Below, piece after piece: positions 8,565-18,020 of a stretch of 64,000 nucleotides of DNA. The translations under genes and the position numbers were made by a program. The stretch spans positions 1 to 64,000 of the forward strand of contig CALRQL020000019.1 in the NCBI GenBank assembly GCA_943370295.1. Direction: 5' to 3'. The first letter of the stretch is position 1; every line of letters starts with the position of its first letter. This DNA is from SB11 sp943370295 (GTDB taxonomy: Bacteria > Bacteroidota > Bacteroidia > UBA8524). The notes below the pieces were generated by a model. It made no database searches and was not told the DNA's origin. It saw only the letters and a program-made list of their open reading frames with translations.

Positions 8565-9509
8565 ATGAACAGGACAAAGACCTTTTACCTGCTTATTTTT
8601 AGTTTGTTTACGGTGTGCTGCGCAGGACAAGCAGCATACAACGGTCCCTATTTGGAGGCGTTGGTAAAATACAATTACAGCAACGGTGAACAGAATGAAA
8701 ACCCCGGTTGGGGCTTGGGATTTAGAATAGATACCGCCGGTCGTCGCTATGTGGTGATTGCCAACGACGGATGGCTTACCAAATCGGAGTTTTTTTATGA
8801 CAGTATAACAGGTCATGTAACCCGCGAGGTATCGCTGCAACTGGCAACAGGCGTGCGGCATATTTATAATTATTTGTACGGTTGGGAAGGGGATGATACC
8901 CTGATAAGCCACCGCAGCGATTACGGACTTACCACTACCTACATCTATCAAAATAAGCTGTTACAAAGCGTTGAGAAGGTGTATTTAGGCACTGTGTGTA
9001 AGATTGTCAATCAAAAGCCTGCTGAAAAAGGCGTTGAATTGCCCGAAAATACTACCTGTTTTGAGCGTGTTACTTTTTACCGCGACCCTTCGGGGAATAT
9101 TACCGGACGGAGGTTTGCCTACTACTATTCACAGTTTAATGCACTACCTGAGCGGGAGTATATCGAAAACTACCACCGAAACAAACAGGGACTTATTGAT
9201 ACAGTGTTTATTGGCAATGCAGGCAAAGGAATTGTGATGGCTTTTGACTATGATAAAAAGGGGCGTATGTTGCAAGCTAACCGCAAACACGAAAACGTAG
9301 AGAAGTACGAAACGTGGGTAATGAAGTACAAGTGCAACGGCTTGCTAAAAAAAGTCACTTATCGCGATTATCCTGTAAAAGAATGGGTAGATAAATACCG
9401 CTGGAAGAAGCATCACTGGAAAAAAGAATACCCTATTATCCCGCATTTGTCGAATTTTATCAGCAGCTATGAACTAAAACTGGCCGAAGATTTCTATTTT
9501 GGCTATTGA
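8565..9509 (+). CDS. Secreted protein with RHS/YD-like strands, unknown function
   Basis: The 314-residue product has a signal peptide (MNRTKTFYLLIFSLFTVCCAG, cleavage near GQA-A). The rest is rich in Tyr, Lys and short beta strands, with segments such as FDYDKKGRMLQANRKHENVEKY that resemble the YD/RHS-type repeats of Bacteroidota surface proteins. No catalytic motif is seen and no T9SS sorting domain ends it. It is followed by a lipoprotein gene after 9 bp, so both are likely co-expressed envelope proteins. Confidence 0.65.
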   Translation: MNRTKTFYLLIFSLFTVCCAGQAAYNGPYLEALVKYNYSNGEQNENPGWGLGFRIDTAGRRYVVIANDGWLTKSEFFYDSITGHVTREVSLQLATGVRHIYNYLYGWEGDDTLISHRSDYGLTTTYIYQNKLLQSVEKVYLGTVCKIVNQKPAEKGVELPENTTCFERVTFYRDPSGNITGRRFAYYYSQFNALPEREYIENYHRNKQGLIDTVFIGNAGKGIVMAFDYDKKGRMLQANRKHENVEKYETWVMKYKCNGLLKKVTYRDYPVKEWVDKYRWKKHHWKKEYPIIPHLSNFISSYELKLAEDFYFGY

Positions 9510-9518
9510 AAACTGTAT

Positions 9519-10274
9519 ATGAAAAACCTATTATTAGCATTCACTGCCGCACTGGTTTGGTCGGCTTGCAGCTATCAGGTGCAGGTATTAACCGTAAACG
9601 CTGATTTCGCTCAACAAGATACCTTACTGCGTTATAGCAACGATACGTTTGAAATAGTGTATAACATCTATGGCAAAAACGGACAACTATCGTTTATTGT
9701 GTTTAACAAATCAAATGTACCCTTGTACATAGACTGGAAGCGAAGCGCGTTTATCCGTGGTATGCAGAAGCAGGATTATTGGGACGGCGATATAATAATC
9801 AACACACAAACCACGGCCGACTATAACATTTCGTGGTTATCTGCGTATTCACAAAGAAAATACTATACCCAAGGCGTAATGACCCAACAGGAGCAGATAA
9901 CTTTTATCCCGCCCCGTACAGCTGTTACAATGTCTAAATTCAATATCAGTCCTCCTATCCACGCCAAAGGCACGAATGAGAAAGTAGTAAGTAAAAGCTA
10001 TAAAAAGAGGGGGACAACAAAGGTGCATGAGGTAGCATTTACCAAAGAAAACAGTCCGGTTAGTTTCAGAAACTTTTTAACGCTATCCCTTAAGCATGAT
10101 TTCTCAGAGGAATTTTATGTGGATCACCAATTTTGGGTATCACAATCCATTAAAATGGCTAAAAAGCAATACGAGGGAATGTCTGTTTTGGTAGAAGATG
10201 CAGATGCTATCTATGTTGATTATGCATATCCATATCGCAAGCCCAATGTGTATTTCACATATCCTGTTGAATAA
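9519..10274 (+). CDS. Lipoprotein of unknown function
   Basis: The 251-residue product begins MKNLLLAFTAALVWSAC, a lipoprotein signal peptide with lipobox WSAC (Cys17). The mature part has strands such as NGQLSFIVFNKSNVPLYIDWKRSAFI and looks all-beta. It lies 9 bp after the secreted protein gene at 8565 and ends 5 bp before the convergent gene at 10280. I do not recognise the family. Confidence 0.65.
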   Translation: MKNLLLAFTAALVWSACSYQVQVLTVNADFAQQDTLLRYSNDTFEIVYNIYGKNGQLSFIVFNKSNVPLYIDWKRSAFIRGMQKQDYWDGDIIINTQTTADYNISWLSAYSQRKYYTQGVMTQQEQITFIPPRTAVTMSKFNISPPIHAKGTNEKVVSKSYKKRGTTKVHEVAFTKENSPVSFRNFLTLSLKHDFSEEFYVDHQFWVSQSIKMAKKQYEGMSVLVEDADAIYVDYAYPYRKPNVYFTYPVE

Positions 10275-10279
10275 GCAAG

Positions 10280-11707
10280 TTACTTAATCAATACTCTTTC
10301 GGTAAGCAAACGGTCTTTGTAGCGCACCTTTACCGTGTACTCACCGGCAGGCTGGCCAACGTAATCAAACGGGTGATAAAAGTACCCTTTCTTGTTCAGC
10401 GTAACCATTTGACTACTTACAGATACCCCAGCTACGGTTTGCATTTCCACCTGCATACTGTCGCCTTCGGCGGCAGCTACCTTAGCTATCACGTGTACCT
10501 TGCCGTTTAAGTAGTTGGGGTATGCATACAACTTTTCGGTTGTTTTATCCTCCATGCGGGTTCTGGTTTTTTGCAGCTCATAGCACTCACGGTAAGCTGC
10601 AATATATCGATCGCCAAAAAACACATCCTCACTTGCATTTTGGTACACCTGATAGATAAACTCTTCAAAATTGGGAGTAAGTACCTCGCTACGGCCTACC
10701 AGCACCCGTTGTGTGCTAAGCGGCAACGGCTCTATTTGTAGCGGCAAAATGGCATCGGTAACAGGGCGGGGTACAATCCAAAACACCTTTAAGCCGGGTA
10801 CATCAAAATAGCTGTGTTGCCATGTTTTCAGCATTGCTTCCGCCTCATCCTTATACAAACCAGCAGCTACCAACGCATTTTTAAAGTTGGTTTTCACCCG
10901 TTCCACCGTCAATCCTTGCACCGCTTTGGGGTACATGGTTACCATTACTCCCTTGCCCATGCTGCCAGCCCACCAAATTTCAGCAGGGCCGTTCATAGGT
11001 TTGTGGTACACCATAGCGTACATAACTTCATTGCTACTGCTATTGTTAGTAATGGCAAACAAACCATGCTCGTTAAAATAGGTTTTCATTTGCACCTCAA
11101 AATTACCAATGCCTCTATAAAACAAGTACTTTTCAGTTTGGGCAAGCGTGTCTTTTGTGGTTATCAGGTTTGATTTTGTAGCCCTCGGGCTCATCCATAC
11201 AGGACTGTTTAGTGCCAGTTCGGTATATTTTTCGGCAATGCCCGGTTTTTGTAAATGTCCTGCCCACTCAATAAATCCTTCTTGCGCACCGCCTGTAAAA
11301 TCAATGGGTTCAGTACATTTAGTGATACTTTCGCTACCGCCGCTGCGTTGCGGGTACCATTGGCTGATAACCCCGCCCTTAAACCCAACTTTCACTTTCA
11401 CATCCATTTCTTTGGGAGAGTAAAAGTATAGCACTGGCGTTTCCATTTTCACGGTTACGTTTTTCAACTCGCAGTTTTTCGGGGTGATTATTTTGGCTTG
11501 AGAATCTGTAGCACCGCGCATATCCAAATTATATACAAAAGGAGGTAGTGCCTCTTCGTCAAGATACAACCCTGTAAGTTGTTTCCCGCCCGATGTGGTT
11601 AGCGATGTAAAAGTACCCCATTCATGCACCGTAATAATGGAATCGTTTTGGGCAAAAGCCCCCAAGAAACAAACTATTGAGAAGAAACTAAAAACCGTTT
11701 TTTTCAT
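10280..11707 (-). CDS. Secreted protein with HEWGTF motif, unknown function
   Basis: The 475-residue product starts with a signal peptide (MKKTVFSFFSIVCFLGAFAQ). The mature N-terminus reads ITVHEWGTFTSL, a motif I have seen in uncharacterised secreted proteins of Bacteroidota and Planctomycetes, but I know no function. The C-terminal 70 residues look like a beta-sandwich (GQPAGEYTVKVRYKDRLLTERVLIK), similar in shape to a T9SS-type end though without a clear sorting motif. It converges with the lipoprotein gene at 9519. Confidence 0.65.
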   Translation of the reverse strand: MKKTVFSFFSIVCFLGAFAQNDSIITVHEWGTFTSLTTSGGKQLTGLYLDEEALPPFVYNLDMRGATDSQAKIITPKNCELKNVTVKMETPVLYFYSPKEMDVKVKVGFKGGVISQWYPQRSGGSESITKCTEPIDFTGGAQEGFIEWAGHLQKPGIAEKYTELALNSPVWMSPRATKSNLITTKDTLAQTEKYLFYRGIGNFEVQMKTYFNEHGLFAITNNSSSNEVMYAMVYHKPMNGPAEIWWAGSMGKGVMVTMYPKAVQGLTVERVKTNFKNALVAAGLYKDEAEAMLKTWQHSYFDVPGLKVFWIVPRPVTDAILPLQIEPLPLSTQRVLVGRSEVLTPNFEEFIYQVYQNASEDVFFGDRYIAAYRECYELQKTRTRMEDKTTEKLYAYPNYLNGKVHVIAKVAAAEGDSMQVEMQTVAGVSVSSQMVTLNKKGYFYHPFDYVGQPAGEYTVKVRYKDRLLTERVLIK

Positions 11708-11972
11708 ACCACGACAAAACCTGAGGCCGAAAGGTAGAAAATTGCAGGGTATTTTAAGAAATGACCATGATAATTTTACACTTTACGGATATGGTATAAG
11801 TTTTCATAAGTACATTTCTAGCATAACTTTTGCATGTATAGGGCGGTGCTATTACTGACTGCCAGAACATATCCACAAGTGCGTGGATAATTGGGTGCTC
11901 AAAACCCGTGCAAACCTTTGAATATTCAGCGTTTAGAGGTATTTTTACAGACTATTTTTCAATAAAAGAGAT

Positions 11973-13931
11973 ATGAGTGAAGCAGCTATGGAAAAAAAAG
12001 ATTACGGTGCCGATAATATTCAGGTACTTGAAGGTTTAGAAGCGGTGCGTAAGCGCCCTTCGATGTACATTGGTGATACCGGAGTAAGAGGGTTACACCA
12101 CTTAGTATATGAAGTAGTAGATAACTCTATTGATGAGGCATTAGCAGGGTATTGCAAAAACATTTTTGTAACCATACATGAAAACAACGCGATTACCGTT
12201 CTTGATGACGGCCGCGGTATCCCCACAGGCATACACACAAAAGAAAACCGCAGCGCCCTTGAGGTGGTAATGACGGTTTTGCACGCCGGTGGTAAGTTTG
12301 ATAAAGACACTTACAAAGTATCGGGCGGTTTGCACGGTGTGGGTGTTAGTTGCGTAAACGCACTTAGTACTGATTTGCGTGCTACTGTTTACGACGGAAA
12401 AGGCAAAATATGGCAACAGGAGTATAAAGAAGGTAAACCACAATACGATGTAAAAGTAATTGGTGAAACGGATAAAAGGGGAACTGAAATACACTTTGTA
12501 CCCGATGCCACAATTTTTAGCACTACCGAGTATAATTTTGATACGCTGAGTGCACGTATGCGTGAACTGTCTTACCTAAACAGGGGTATACGCATTACCA
12601 TTAGCGATGAACGTGAAAAAGACGAAAACGGTACTGTAAAAACTGAAACCTTCTACTCTGAAGGTGGGTTAAAAGAATTTGTAGGCTACCTTGACGGTAC
12701 CCGCGAAAAACTGATTCCGGAGCCGATATATGTTGAAGGTGAAAAAGCAGGTGTGCCTGTTGAAGTAGCGTTGCAATACAACAATGGATACAGCGAAAAC
12801 CTGCATTCGTATGTAAACAACATTAACACCATTGAGGGCGGTACACACGTTGCGGGTTTCCGCCGTGCGCTTACCCGTACCTTAAAAGCATACGCCGATA
12901 AAGAAGGCTTGCTTAAAAACGTGAAATTTGAAATTAGCGGGGATGACTTCCGCGAAGGTTTAACCGGTGTTATCTCAGTAAAAGTGGCTGAACCTCAATT
13001 TGAAGGTCAGACCAAAACCAAACTGGGTAATAACGAAGTGATGGGAGCTGTTGACCAATGTGTGGGCGATATGCTGAACAATTACCTTGAGGAAAATCCT
13101 AAAGAAGCCCGTATTATTATTAATAAAGTGGTGTTGGCAGCTACTGCACGCCATGCGGCCCGTAAAGCCCGCGAAATGGTGCAACGTAAAGGTGCTATGA
13201 GCGGCGCAGGCTTGCCCGGTAAATTATCAGACTGTGCAGAATCAGACCCCGGAAAATGTGAGATATTTTTGGTTGAGGGTGATTCAGCAGGCGGTACAGC
13301 CAAACAAGGCCGTAACCGTAATTTCCAAGCAATTTTACCCTTGCGTGGTAAGATTTTGAACGTTGAAAAAGCCCTTGAACATAAGATTTACGAGAACGAG
13401 GAGATAAAAAATATGTTTACAGCGTTGGGCGTAACCATTGGTACTCCCGACGATGAAAAGGCACTGAATATTGAGAAGCTGCGTTATCATAAAGTGATTA
13501 TTATGACGGATGCTGACGTGGACGGTAGCCACATCCGTACGCTGATATTAACCTTCTTCTTCCGCTACATGAAGGCTTTGGTTGATTTCGGGCATATTTA
13601 CATTGCAACTCCACCGCTATACCTTGTGAAGAAAGGTAAAGAAGAGCGTTACTGCTGGACTGAGACCGAACGCGAAGCTGCGGTGCGCGAAATTGCCAAA
13701 GACGGTAAGCTGGAAAGCGTAAACGTGCAACGTTACAAAGGTTTGGGTGAGATGAACGCTGAACAGTTGTGGGAAACTACCATGAACCCTGAAAAACGTA
13801 CCTTGAAAAGGGTTACTTTGGAAAGCGTTGCAGAGGCCGACCACATCTTTAGTATGTTGATGGGTGATGAAGTACCACCCCGCCGTGAGTTTATTGAAAG
13901 CCACGCTAAGTACGCTAAGATTGATGCCTAA
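11973..13931 (+). CDS. gyrB: DNA gyrase subunit B
   Basis: GyrB is the ATPase half of gyrase and adds negative supercoils with GyrA. The 652-residue product has the GHKL ATPase motifs (EVVDNSIDEA, DDGRGIP, GGLHGVGVSCVNALS), the transducer domain, then the Toprim motifs LVEGDSAGGTAKQGR and MTDADVDGSHIRTL with the metal-binding Asp residues, and the C-terminal QRYKGLGEMNAEQLW. Length matches the short Bacteroidota form without the E. coli insert. MSEAAMEKKDYG allows starts at residue 1 or 6. It has its own terminator. Confidence 0.97.
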   Translation: MSEAAMEKKDYGADNIQVLEGLEAVRKRPSMYIGDTGVRGLHHLVYEVVDNSIDEALAGYCKNIFVTIHENNAITVLDDGRGIPTGIHTKENRSALEVVMTVLHAGGKFDKDTYKVSGGLHGVGVSCVNALSTDLRATVYDGKGKIWQQEYKEGKPQYDVKVIGETDKRGTEIHFVPDATIFSTTEYNFDTLSARMRELSYLNRGIRITISDEREKDENGTVKTETFYSEGGLKEFVGYLDGTREKLIPEPIYVEGEKAGVPVEVALQYNNGYSENLHSYVNNINTIEGGTHVAGFRRALTRTLKAYADKEGLLKNVKFEISGDDFREGLTGVISVKVAEPQFEGQTKTKLGNNEVMGAVDQCVGDMLNNYLEENPKEARIIINKVVLAATARHAARKAREMVQRKGAMSGAGLPGKLSDCAESDPGKCEIFLVEGDSAGGTAKQGRNRNFQAILPLRGKILNVEKALEHKIYENEEIKNMFTALGVTIGTPDDEKALNIEKLRYHKVIIMTDADVDGSHIRTLILTFFFRYMKALVDFGHIYIATPPLYLVKKGKEERYCWTETEREAAVREIAKDGKLESVNVQRYKGLGEMNAEQLWETTMNPEKRTLKRVTLESVAEADHIFSMLMGDEVPPRREFIESHAKYAKIDA

Positions 13932-13970
13932 TTATTAGGTTATCAGAAATTAGTTAATCCGTATAAAACT

Positions 13971-14007
13971 AAAACCCCGTTGTTCACCAGTAGCAACGGG
14001 GTTTTTT
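13971..14007 (+). terminator. Terminator of gyrB
   Basis: AAAACCCCGTTG pairs with CAACGGGGTTTT (12 bp, 11-base loop), followed by TTATTT, 39 bp after the gyrB stop. Confidence 0.85.
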
Positions 14008-14060
14008 ATTTGCTTCATTTCACAAATGCCTTCGCAACCGCTTTGCCTTACGCCTGCCAA

Positions 14061-14166
14061 GAGTGCGGTTGACTTGTCCTGAGCTTGCCAAAGAGTACGC
14101 GGCAAAGTTCTGAACTTGCCGAAGGGTGCGGCTGCAAAGTCCTGAGCCTGTCGAAGGAGTGCGGTA
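14061..14166 (+). repeat. Three direct repeats left of the GIY-YIG gene
   Basis: Three similar units of about 35 bp follow each other, each built on TCCTGAGC-TTG-C-AA-G and ending in GTGCGG: near 14071-14095, 14107-14130 and 14137-14164 (best copy GTCCTGAGCCTGTCGAAGG). Inverted copies stand on the other side of the GIY-YIG gene at 14540-14580, so the gene is bracketed by inverted repeats. Confidence 0.7.
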
Positions 14167-14207
14167 GGCTAAGATTTACAATTACCAATAACTGCGTATT
14201 AACTGCA

Positions 14208-14510
14208 ATGAAACAATACGTTGTTTACATATTGCGCTGCGCGGATGAGTCCTATTATATTGGGTTTACAACAGATGTTGAGAGACGGCTTGCCGAACAC
14301 CAAAATGGCAAGTATGAACGTGGTTATACATTTAGTCGCAGACCTGTTAGGTTGTTATATTTTGAATATTACGCAACCAAGCTACAGGCTACTTTGCGTG
14401 AAAAACAGTTGAAAGGTTGGAGTAGAGCAAAAAAGCAGGCTTTGATTGCTGAGAGCTATGAGCGTTTAGAACGCTTATCAAAAAACTATACCCAATTTCT
14501 AAAACTGTAA
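14208..14510 (+). CDS. GIY-YIG nuclease family protein
   Basis: The 100-residue product is a single GIY-YIG domain: YVVYILRC as the GIY strand, SYYIGFTTDVERRLAEH as the YIG strand with the following Arg helix, then EYYATKLQATLREKQLKGW with the metal-binding Glu. This UvrC-like nuclease fold cuts DNA in other family members; small stand-alone versions like this one have no well-defined role. I chose the ATG at 14208 because the upstream extension reads through the repeats. It is bracketed by inverted copies of a repeat, as described under the two flanking repeat entries. Confidence 0.85.
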   Translation: MKQYVVYILRCADESYYIGFTTDVERRLAEHQNGKYERGYTFSRRPVRLLYFEYYATKLQATLREKQLKGWSRAKKQALIAESYERLERLSKNYTQFLKL

Positions 14511-14539
14511 AATCATGGAGAGCTAATTGAGTCACGCCA

Positions 14540-14702
14540 GCCGCACTCCTTCGACAAGCTCAGGACAGGACTGCCGCACTCATTTGTGCAAGCTCGAGAC
14601 CTTGCGGTTCGCACTTGTCACTGTCATTCTGACGAATGAAGCATCTTATCCAGCTTTGTTAACACAGTTGTGATAAGGTTCTTCGCTATCGCTCAGAAAG
14701 AC
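14540..14702. repeat. Inverted repeat copy plus an 80-bp imperfect hairpin
   Basis: At 14540-14580 the repeat left of the GIY-YIG gene returns in inverted form (CCGCACTCCTTCGACAAGCT, then CAGGACAGGACTGCCGCACT). At 14623-14702 a second, unrelated repeat forms a long imperfect hairpin: GTCATTCTGA pairs with TCAGAAAGAC and GCATCTTATC with GATAAGGTTCTTCGC. The latter lies 20 bp after the rfbB stop and may also end that transcript. Confidence 0.65.
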
Positions 14703-14722
14703 ATTAAAGCGGTCTCTGTATC

Positions 14723-15784
14723 TTATCGAGAAGAGTACATTTTCTCGTAATAGTTCATATAATCACCGCTGGTAATTTCTTCCATCCATTGTTTGTTGGC
14801 AAGGTACCAATCAATGGTTTTTTCAATCCCCTCTTCAAACTGCAACGATGGCTGCCAGCTCAGTTCATTCATTATCTTGTGGGCTTCAATCGCATAACGA
14901 AGGTCGTGGCCGGCACGGTCGGTAACGTAGGTAATCAGCTTTTCAGCCGTACCTTCAGGATTGCCTTGTTTCTTATCCATCACGCGGCAAATCACCTTCA
15001 CCAAGTCAATGTTTTTCCACTCATTAAAACCGCCGATGTTATAAGTTTCGCCCATTTTTCCGTGGTGAAATACCACATCAATAGCGCGGGCGTGGTCAAC
15101 CACATACAGCCAATCGCGTACGTTTTCACCCTTACCGTAAATAGGCAATGGCTTATTGTTAAGAATGTTGTTAATACAAAGTGGAATCAGTTTTTCAGGA
15201 AACTGGTTAGGGCCGTAATTATTGCTGCAATTAGTAATTACAATCGGTAGTTTGTAGGTATTGTTATAGGCACGTACAAAATGGTCGCTGCTGGCTTTAG
15301 AAGCAGAGTAGGGCGATTGCGGGTCGTAGGCAGTAGTCTCGTAAAAAAATCCACCTTCATCTAACGAGCCGTACACCTCATCCGTACTAATATGGTAAAA
15401 CAGTTTACCTTCCATACCATCGGCTTTCCATACATCGCGGGCAGCGTTTAACAAATTAACCGTACCAATCACGTTTGTATTCACAAAATCCAACGGATGC
15501 GTAATAGAGCGGTCAACGTGCGATTCGGCAGCCAAATGCAGTACCCCGTCAAAACGATGTTCTTCAAACAAACGTTTCATGGCTTCCCCGTCAACAATAT
15601 CAGCTTTTACAAACGTGTAGTTAGGGCTGTTTTCAATATCCGTCAGGTTTTTAAGGTTGCCTGCGTAAGTAAGTTTATCAAGGTTAAAAATTTGGTAGTT
15701 AGGGTATTTGTTTACAAACAACCTCACTACGTGTGAGCCTATAAAGCCGGCACCACCGGTTATCAATATTTTTTTATCAGCCAT
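14723..15784 (-). CDS. rfbB: dTDP-glucose 4,6-dehydratase
   Basis: RfbB converts dTDP-glucose to dTDP-4-keto-6-deoxyglucose, the second step towards dTDP-L-rhamnose and other deoxysugars. The 353-residue extended SDR protein has the NAD site GGAGFIGSHVVR, the STDEVYGSLDEGGFF catalytic Thr-Asp-Glu motif and the YSASKASSDH Tyr/Lys pair, then NNYGPNQFPEKLIP. It is not accompanied by rfbA/C/D in this window. It is followed by two FKBP genes read the same way, 8 bp away upstream, which suggests a shared transcript. Confidence 0.95.
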   Translation of the reverse strand: MADKKILITGGAGFIGSHVVRLFVNKYPNYQIFNLDKLTYAGNLKNLTDIENSPNYTFVKADIVDGEAMKRLFEEHRFDGVLHLAAESHVDRSITHPLDFVNTNVIGTVNLLNAARDVWKADGMEGKLFYHISTDEVYGSLDEGGFFYETTAYDPQSPYSASKASSDHFVRAYNNTYKLPIVITNCSNNYGPNQFPEKLIPLCINNILNNKPLPIYGKGENVRDWLYVVDHARAIDVVFHHGKMGETYNIGGFNEWKNIDLVKVICRVMDKKQGNPEGTAEKLITYVTDRAGHDLRYAIEAHKIMNELSWQPSLQFEEGIEKTIDWYLANKQWMEEITSGDYMNYYEKMYSSR

Positions 15785-15792
15785 AAAAGGTA

Positions 15793-16629
15793 TTAATCAA
15801 CAGAAATCAGTTCAACATCAAATATAAGGGTAGTATTGGGCGGTATCAAGCCCTCTTTTTTATCACCGTAACCCAATTTGGGCGGAATAATAAAACGGAA
15901 TTTATCACCGGTTTTCATCAAACGTATGCCCTCATCCCAACCGGCAATCACATGTCCGTTGGCAAGAATAAATTTAAATGTATGCCCCGTAGGATACGAA
16001 GCATCAAAAACGCTGCCGTCTTCAAAATAGCCGGTATAATGCACTTCTACCGTACGCCCGTTATAGGCTTGGTCGCCTTCGGGGTTCTCGTGGGCTATTA
16101 TGTATTTCAACCCGCTTTTTAACTTCACCGTATCCTTACCGATAATATTAAACGGTGGTGGTATTTTGGTTTGTTTATCATCAATAACTACTACATCGGG
16201 GGGTAATTCATCATAAGTGCCTAACACCAAAAAACGTATTTGCAGCGCGAACGGTTTAAAAGGCTGGGTAGGCAAAAACGCCTGCCAGTATTTTACCACC
16301 GTACTATCGGGTATGTTTATGCGTACATCGTCGCCCACTTTAAGTAAGCGTAGTGTGTTTATCCATGCCTGTTTCCAAGGGTCGTCAACCAATGAGATTA
16401 CTTGGGCATTGCCTTGTTTGTAGGTGTTTTTAATTTCAATACCCTGTTGGTTTTTTATTACATAGTGGCAATTGGCAAATTTTTTTCCGGCAAGGCTAAG
16501 GCCAGTACCGTGTTCTTTAAAAATTACCTGTATGCCTGCACTACCGCTAATGGTATCTTGAGCAAAAAAAGGCAGGCTACTTAGCAGTAACCCAAGGGTT
16601 AGTAGTAGCCTGCCTTTTTTTAAAATCAT
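15793..16629 (-). CDS. Exported FKBP-type peptidyl-prolyl isomerase
   Basis: The 278-residue product has a signal peptide (MILKKGRLLLTLGLLLSSLPFFAQ) and one clear FKBP domain at about residues 185-278 with VEVHYTGYFEDGSVFDASY, the VIAGWDEGIRLM segment and PPNTTLIFDVELISV. The first 150 residues look like a second, degenerate FKBP-like unit. It would catalyse prolyl cis-trans isomerisation in the periplasm. It lies 11 bp downstream of the FKBP lipoprotein gene at 16641, so they form an operon, probably with rfbB. Confidence 0.88.
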   Translation of the reverse strand: MILKKGRLLLTLGLLLSSLPFFAQDTISGSAGIQVIFKEHGTGLSLAGKKFANCHYVIKNQQGIEIKNTYKQGNAQVISLVDDPWKQAWINTLRLLKVGDDVRINIPDSTVVKYWQAFLPTQPFKPFALQIRFLVLGTYDELPPDVVVIDDKQTKIPPPFNIIGKDTVKLKSGLKYIIAHENPEGDQAYNGRTVEVHYTGYFEDGSVFDASYPTGHTFKFILANGHVIAGWDEGIRLMKTGDKFRFIIPPKLGYGDKKEGLIPPNTTLIFDVELISVD

Positions 16630-16640
16630 AGTGATGATAA

Positions 16641-18011
16641 TTATTTGCCCGGTTGGGGAACTGCGCTTTTGGGAGCAGCTTTTGAAACGTCTAACAATTC
16701 AAGCTCAACCATTACAGGGGTAAAGGGAGGTATTGCACCGCCGCCTTGGCTACCTTGGAAGTACTCAGATGCACAAACAAAACGGGCAGTGCCGCTTTTC
16801 TTCATTTTCAACATCACTTCATACATCGCAGGAGGCAACATGTTTTTGCTTAACGGGCCATTTACAGGAGGATTTTCCATGGTAAGTTCGGTAATTGCTT
16901 TACCGTCCAAATCAAAAGCGCGTACTTTCACGCTGATGTTATCACCTTCCATGGGCAAACCGCCAATACCGGCATTCTCAATCACGTAATGTACTGTACC
17001 TTCACCAATAGTTAGTTTTTGAAGGTTTTTATAGTTTTTCTTTTTTAAGAATGAAGATATCTTTTGTCCCTCTTCAGCTTTCAGTTTCTTTTCTTTGGCT
17101 TCACGCTCTTTTTGTATTTGTTCAGCAGTTTTAATGCTGTTTAACTCCATTTCAAAAATAAGGGGGGTATTAGGACCTATTGGGCCTGAACCTTCTTTAC
17201 CGTAAGCAAGACTTGAGGGCACAAACAGCATCCATTTTTCGCCTACTTTTATTTTATCTACTACTTCCATCCAGCCGGCAATTGCGCCGCCTTGGCCTAC
17301 AGATACTGTAAAGGCTTCTTTGCCTATGTTACTGTCAAACTCTTTACCATCTAAGAAAGTACCGCGGTAGAAAAATCCGGCCACATCACCTGTAACAGCA
17401 GTTTTTCCCGTAGTTTCTTTCATTTTCACATACATTAAGCCGCTTGGTGTACGTTGTAATTTATCTGCAACGCCGTACATTTTTGCTGCTTCTTCCAATT
17501 GCTTGGTTTCTGCTACTAATACTTTTTGGGCTTCTTCTATTTCTTTTTGTTTTTGGGCAGCTTGGTCTTTGTCAAAAGTTTCTTTGCTTTTGCTGGCAAC
17601 CACAGCTACTGTAATAGTAATTTCTTCACCTGCTTTTACAAACGGAGGCATTGTGCCGCGAGCTGTTTTAGAGAAGAAAGAGTCGGCTACAACTTTAAAT
17701 TGAACGCTGTCGCCACCTTTCAGCAAGGCAAGACCGCCAAACAAACATCCATCGTAAGTAGGAGGGGGCACCAGCATTTCGGTAGGGAAGGCACCGTTTT
17801 CGTAGGTGCTGTTGATTAATGAATCGGTGGCACTTTTAATTACGAAATGGAATTTTAAGTACCCGCCTTCGCCGGCTACTTCACCGGTGTCAGACTCAGT
17901 AAGGTACATGTATTTCAGACCTTCGTCAGTTGTTTTAAAACTTTTGTTACAAGCACTTGTAACAACAATAAGCAGTGCTGCAAAAAGGCCTGCAAGGGTG
18001 TTAATTTTCAT
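16641..18011 (-). CDS. FKBP-type isomerase lipoprotein with repeated domains
   Basis: The 456-residue product has a lipoprotein signal peptide (MKINTLAGLFAALLIVVTSAC, Cys21). Three FKBP-like units follow: a weak one at about 25-135, the best one at about 190-295 (GDVAGFFYRGTFLDGKEFDSN, AIAGWMEVVDKI, GPIGPNTPLIFEMELNSI) and a degenerate one at the C-terminus (PPFTPVMVELELLDV). A Lys/Glu-rich coiled coil (EQIQKEREAKEKKLKAEEG) joins the last two. Probably an envelope-anchored folding helper. Operon with the next FKBP gene (11 bp apart) and close to the DHH gene upstream (9 bp). Confidence 0.85.
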   Translation of the reverse strand: MKINTLAGLFAALLIVVTSACNKSFKTTDEGLKYMYLTESDTGEVAGEGGYLKFHFVIKSATDSLINSTYENGAFPTEMLVPPPTYDGCLFGGLALLKGGDSVQFKVVADSFFSKTARGTMPPFVKAGEEITITVAVVASKSKETFDKDQAAQKQKEIEEAQKVLVAETKQLEEAAKMYGVADKLQRTPSGLMYVKMKETTGKTAVTGDVAGFFYRGTFLDGKEFDSNIGKEAFTVSVGQGGAIAGWMEVVDKIKVGEKWMLFVPSSLAYGKEGSGPIGPNTPLIFEMELNSIKTAEQIQKEREAKEKKLKAEEGQKISSFLKKKNYKNLQKLTIGEGTVHYVIENAGIGGLPMEGDNISVKVRAFDLDGKAITELTMENPPVNGPLSKNMLPPAMYEVMLKMKKSGTARFVCASEYFQGSQGGGAIPPFTPVMVELELLDVSKAAPKSAVPQPGK

Positions 18012-18020
18012 GTATGCGGT

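Noticed and set aside
11842..11860. Possible gyrB promoter with TAACTTTTG
   Set aside because: It has one extra base compared with TAnnTTTG and no partner at the right distance; too weak to annotate.
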